The notes beneath the pieces are model-generated. The model saw only the letters and a list, made by a program, of their open reading frames with translations. It did not search any database and was not told where the DNA came from. A stretch of 64,000 bases of DNA, taken from the NCBI RefSeq assembly GCF_019710635.1, contig NZ_JAIFZS010000061.1:1-64000 (forward strand), read 5' to 3'. This document shows, in pieces, positions 62,609 through 64,000 of this stretch (position 1 is the first letter of the stretch; each line of letters begins with the position of its first letter). The position numbers were made by a program, and so were the translations under genes. The stretch is from Mycolicibacterium xanthum. Its GTDB lineage: Bacteria > Actinomycetota > Actinomycetes > Mycobacteriales > Mycobacteriaceae.

Positions 62609-62627
62609 GTAGGTGTGGCTCACCTTA
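62609..62627. promoter_or_regulatory. IdeR-like box 2 upstream of efeUOB
   Basis: GTAGGTGTGGCTCACCTTA matches the IdeR consensus at 14 of 19 positions, including both AGGT and ACCT cores. It is spaced 20 bases from box 1, about two helix turns, which would let two dimers sit on the same face. It could also influence the divergent lpqU gene. Confidence 0.6.
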
Positions 62628-62734
62628 GTACAGCTGCGGACGGGAATGTACACCCCAACGCGAGACGTGCGGTGAGCCTGAAGTCCTTGACTGCGTGGGA
62701 ACATGGCTACAACCGAGGGGGTTCGAGGAGTCCG

Positions 62735-63487
62735 GTGGTAACGCGGGTGCGGTGGCTACATGCGGTGGCCGTGATCGGCGCGACAGCGCTGCTCATGGCC
62801 GCCAGCTGTTCGTGGCAGCTGGGTAGCCGCATCCCCGAAGGGGTGCCGCCCCCGGCCGGTGACCCCGTCCCTCAGGTCGACACCCACGCCGCCGGCCGGC
62901 CCGCCGATCAGCTGCACGAGTGGGCGGCCGTACGGGCCCCCGCGTTGGGGATCCCGGTGACGGCGCTGGAGGCCTACGCATATGCGGCCCGGGTCGCCGA
63001 GGTCGAGAACCCGGACTGTCACCTGGCCTGGACGACGCTGGCCGGCATCGGGCAGGTGGAGAGCCATCACGGCACCTATCGCGGGGCCACCATCTCACCC
63101 GACGGCGAGGTGAGACCGCCGATCCGGGGTGTGCTGCTGGACGGAACCCAGGGCAACCTGGAGATCCTCGACAACGACTCGGTCAGCCACGACCCGGCCA
63201 TCGAAAACAAGGGCGACGAGCCGTACGCGCGCGCGATGGGGCCGATGCAGTTCATCCCGGAGACCTGGCGGCTCTACGGCGTCGACGCGAACAACGACGG
63301 CGACATCAGTGCGGACAACATCGACGACGCGGCGCTGTCGGCTGCGGGTTATCTGTGCTGGCGCGGAAAGGATCTCTCGAAGCCGCGCGGCTGGATGGAT
63401 GCGCTGCGCGCCTACAACCATTCCGACCAGTACGCACGCACGGTCCGGGACTGGGCGACGGCCTATGCGGACGGACATTCGCTCTGA
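62735..63487 (+). CDS. lpqU: LpqU-like lytic transglycosylase lipoprotein
   Basis: A 250-residue exported protein with signal VVTRVRWLHAVAVIGATALLMAASC and lipobox-like MAASC. The transglycosylase domain shows TLAGIGQVESHHGTYRGATI near residue 110, whose Glu is the likely catalytic acid, RAMGPMQFIPETWRLYGVDAN near 167, and GYLCWRGKDLSKP near 205, as in MltB-type enzymes. It would cut peptidoglycan glycan strands. The GTG at 62735 is supported by GAGGAG 4 bases upstream. Its place between mazG and eno matches Rv1022. Confidence 0.88.
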   Translation: MVTRVRWLHAVAVIGATALLMAASCSWQLGSRIPEGVPPPAGDPVPQVDTHAAGRPADQLHEWAAVRAPALGIPVTALEAYAYAARVAEVENPDCHLAWTTLAGIGQVESHHGTYRGATISPDGEVRPPIRGVLLDGTQGNLEILDNDSVSHDPAIENKGDEPYARAMGPMQFIPETWRLYGVDANNDGDISADNIDDAALSAAGYLCWRGKDLSKPRGWMDALRAYNHSDQYARTVRDWATAYADGHSL

Positions 63488-63512
63488 ACACGCCCCCGCG
63501 CGGCCCACGCTC

Positions 63513-63518
63513 TAGGCT
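63513..63518 (+). promoter_or_regulatory. candidate -10 element of eno
   Basis: TAGGCT lies about 100 bases upstream of the eno GTG, in the 131-base gap after lpqU. This would leave a leader of roughly 95 bases, in contrast to the many leaderless genes here. No -35 is clear. Confidence 0.35.
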
Positions 63519-63618
63519 CATGTCGAGGCGGTTTCCGTGCCCAGCCTGAAGTCCGTAGTGAAGCCCATAGGAAGCCGGCGTGAGAGCCCGTCACGTCCCT
63601 GAGATCAAGGAGGCAACA

Positions 63619-64000
63619 GTGCCCATCATCGAGCAGGTCGGAGCCCGCGAAATCCTCGATTCCCGCGGGAACCCGACAGTCGAGGTCGAGGTGGGCCTGC
63701 TGGACGGCACCGTTGCCCGTGCCGCCGTCCCGTCCGGTGCGTCGACCGGCGAGCACGAGGCCGTCGAGCTCCGCGACGGCGGCGCCCGCTACCTGGGTAA
63801 GGGTGTGCAGAAGGCGGTCGAGGCGGTGCTGGACGAGATCGCGCCCGCGGTCATCGGCCTCGGCGCCGACGAACAGCGCCTCGTCGACCAGGCGCTGGTC
63901 GACCTCGACGGCACCCCGGACAAGTCACGGCTGGGCGCCAACGCGATCCTCGGTGTGTCGCTGGCGGTGGCCAAGGCCGCAGCGCAGTCCGCCGAGCTGC
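63619..64000 (+). CDS. eno: enolase, N-terminal part (runs off the window)
   Basis: The first 127 codons of 2-phosphoglycerate dehydratase, the glycolytic enolase. IEQVGAREILDSRGNPTVEVEV (residues 4-25) and AAVPSGASTGEHEAVELRDGG near 35 contain the mobile-loop Ser residues that hold substrate and metal, and KSRLGANAILGVSLAVAKAA continues to the window's end. AAGGAGG lies 5 bases before the GTG, the strongest ribosome site in the window. Corresponds to Rv1023. Confidence 0.95.
   Translation, partial: MPIIEQVGAREILDSRGNPTVEVEVGLLDGTVARAAVPSGASTGEHEAVELRDGGARYLGKGVQKAVEAVLDEIAPAVIGLGADEQRLVDQALVDLDGTPDKSRLGANAILGVSLAVAKAAAQSAEL

Overview
The window looks like a chromosomal segment of a fast-growing, environmental mycobacterium (Mycolicibacterium type). 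The DNA is GC-rich, GTG starts are common, and many genes begin only 6-8 bases after a TANNNT -10 element, which is the mycobacterial leaderless arrangement. From about 21.6 kb to the right end the gene order follows the M. tuberculosis Rv0998-Rv1023 block as I recall it: cAMP-dependent acetyltransferase, Rv0999-type lipoprotein, alkB, arcA, pmt, rsmI, pabB, metG, tatD, rpfB-ksgA-ispE, pks16, pth, rplY, lpqT, prs, glmU, tRNA-Gln, tetR, mfd, mazG, lpqU, eno. Names rest on protein recognition and synteny from memory, not on a search.

Layout. 0.2-8.2 kb is a co-directional, mostly overlapping gene row: F420-type luciferase-like oxidoreductase, sulfotransferase, DUF1214-like protein, VOC protein, carboxylesterase, then an arylsulfatase. 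8.5-11.4 kb holds two convergent PaaK-like adenylate-forming paralogues of identical length. 11.8-14.2 kb is a metal-handling patch: Met/Trp/Gly-rich secreted protein, cupredoxin and SHOCT protein on one strand, and a CmtR-like ArsR regulator overlapping a cation-efflux protein on the other. A semialdehyde dehydrogenase follows. 15.9-19.6 kb repeats the oxidoreductase/sulfotransferase/DUF1214-like trio with different sequences and a divergent layout. 19.6-21.4 kb has MarR, DUF4239 and cupin genes.

21.7-32 kb is the conserved block interrupted by a shikimate-dehydrogenase-like gene coupled to the acetyltransferase, a soxR gene facing arcA across a SoxR-type box, and a decayed alpha/beta hydrolase. 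32.2-34.4 kb is an inserted ECF41-type sigma factor with its FAD oxidoreductase partner; a matching ECF41-type promoter lies in front. 34.5-49.2 kb carries translation, cell-wall and precursor genes (metG, tatD, rpfB, ksgA, ispE, pks16, a DrrAB-like exporter, pth, rplY, prs). 49.3-57.8 kb holds DUF2254, glmU, tRNA-Gln, tetR, mfd and mazG.

57.9-62.6 kb is lineage-specific: a class II Fic protein preceded by a perfect 12-bp inverted repeat, and an EfeUOB iron-uptake operon with two adjacent IdeR-like boxes. The conserved order resumes with lpqU and the first 127 codons of eno, which runs off the window.

The best candidates for undescribed biology are the duplicated oxidoreductase-sulfotransferase-DUF1214 modules next to an arylsulfatase, the Met-rich secreted protein/cupredoxin operon, the Fic gene with its operator, the soxR/arcA control region, and a small leaderless reading frame coupled to pks16.
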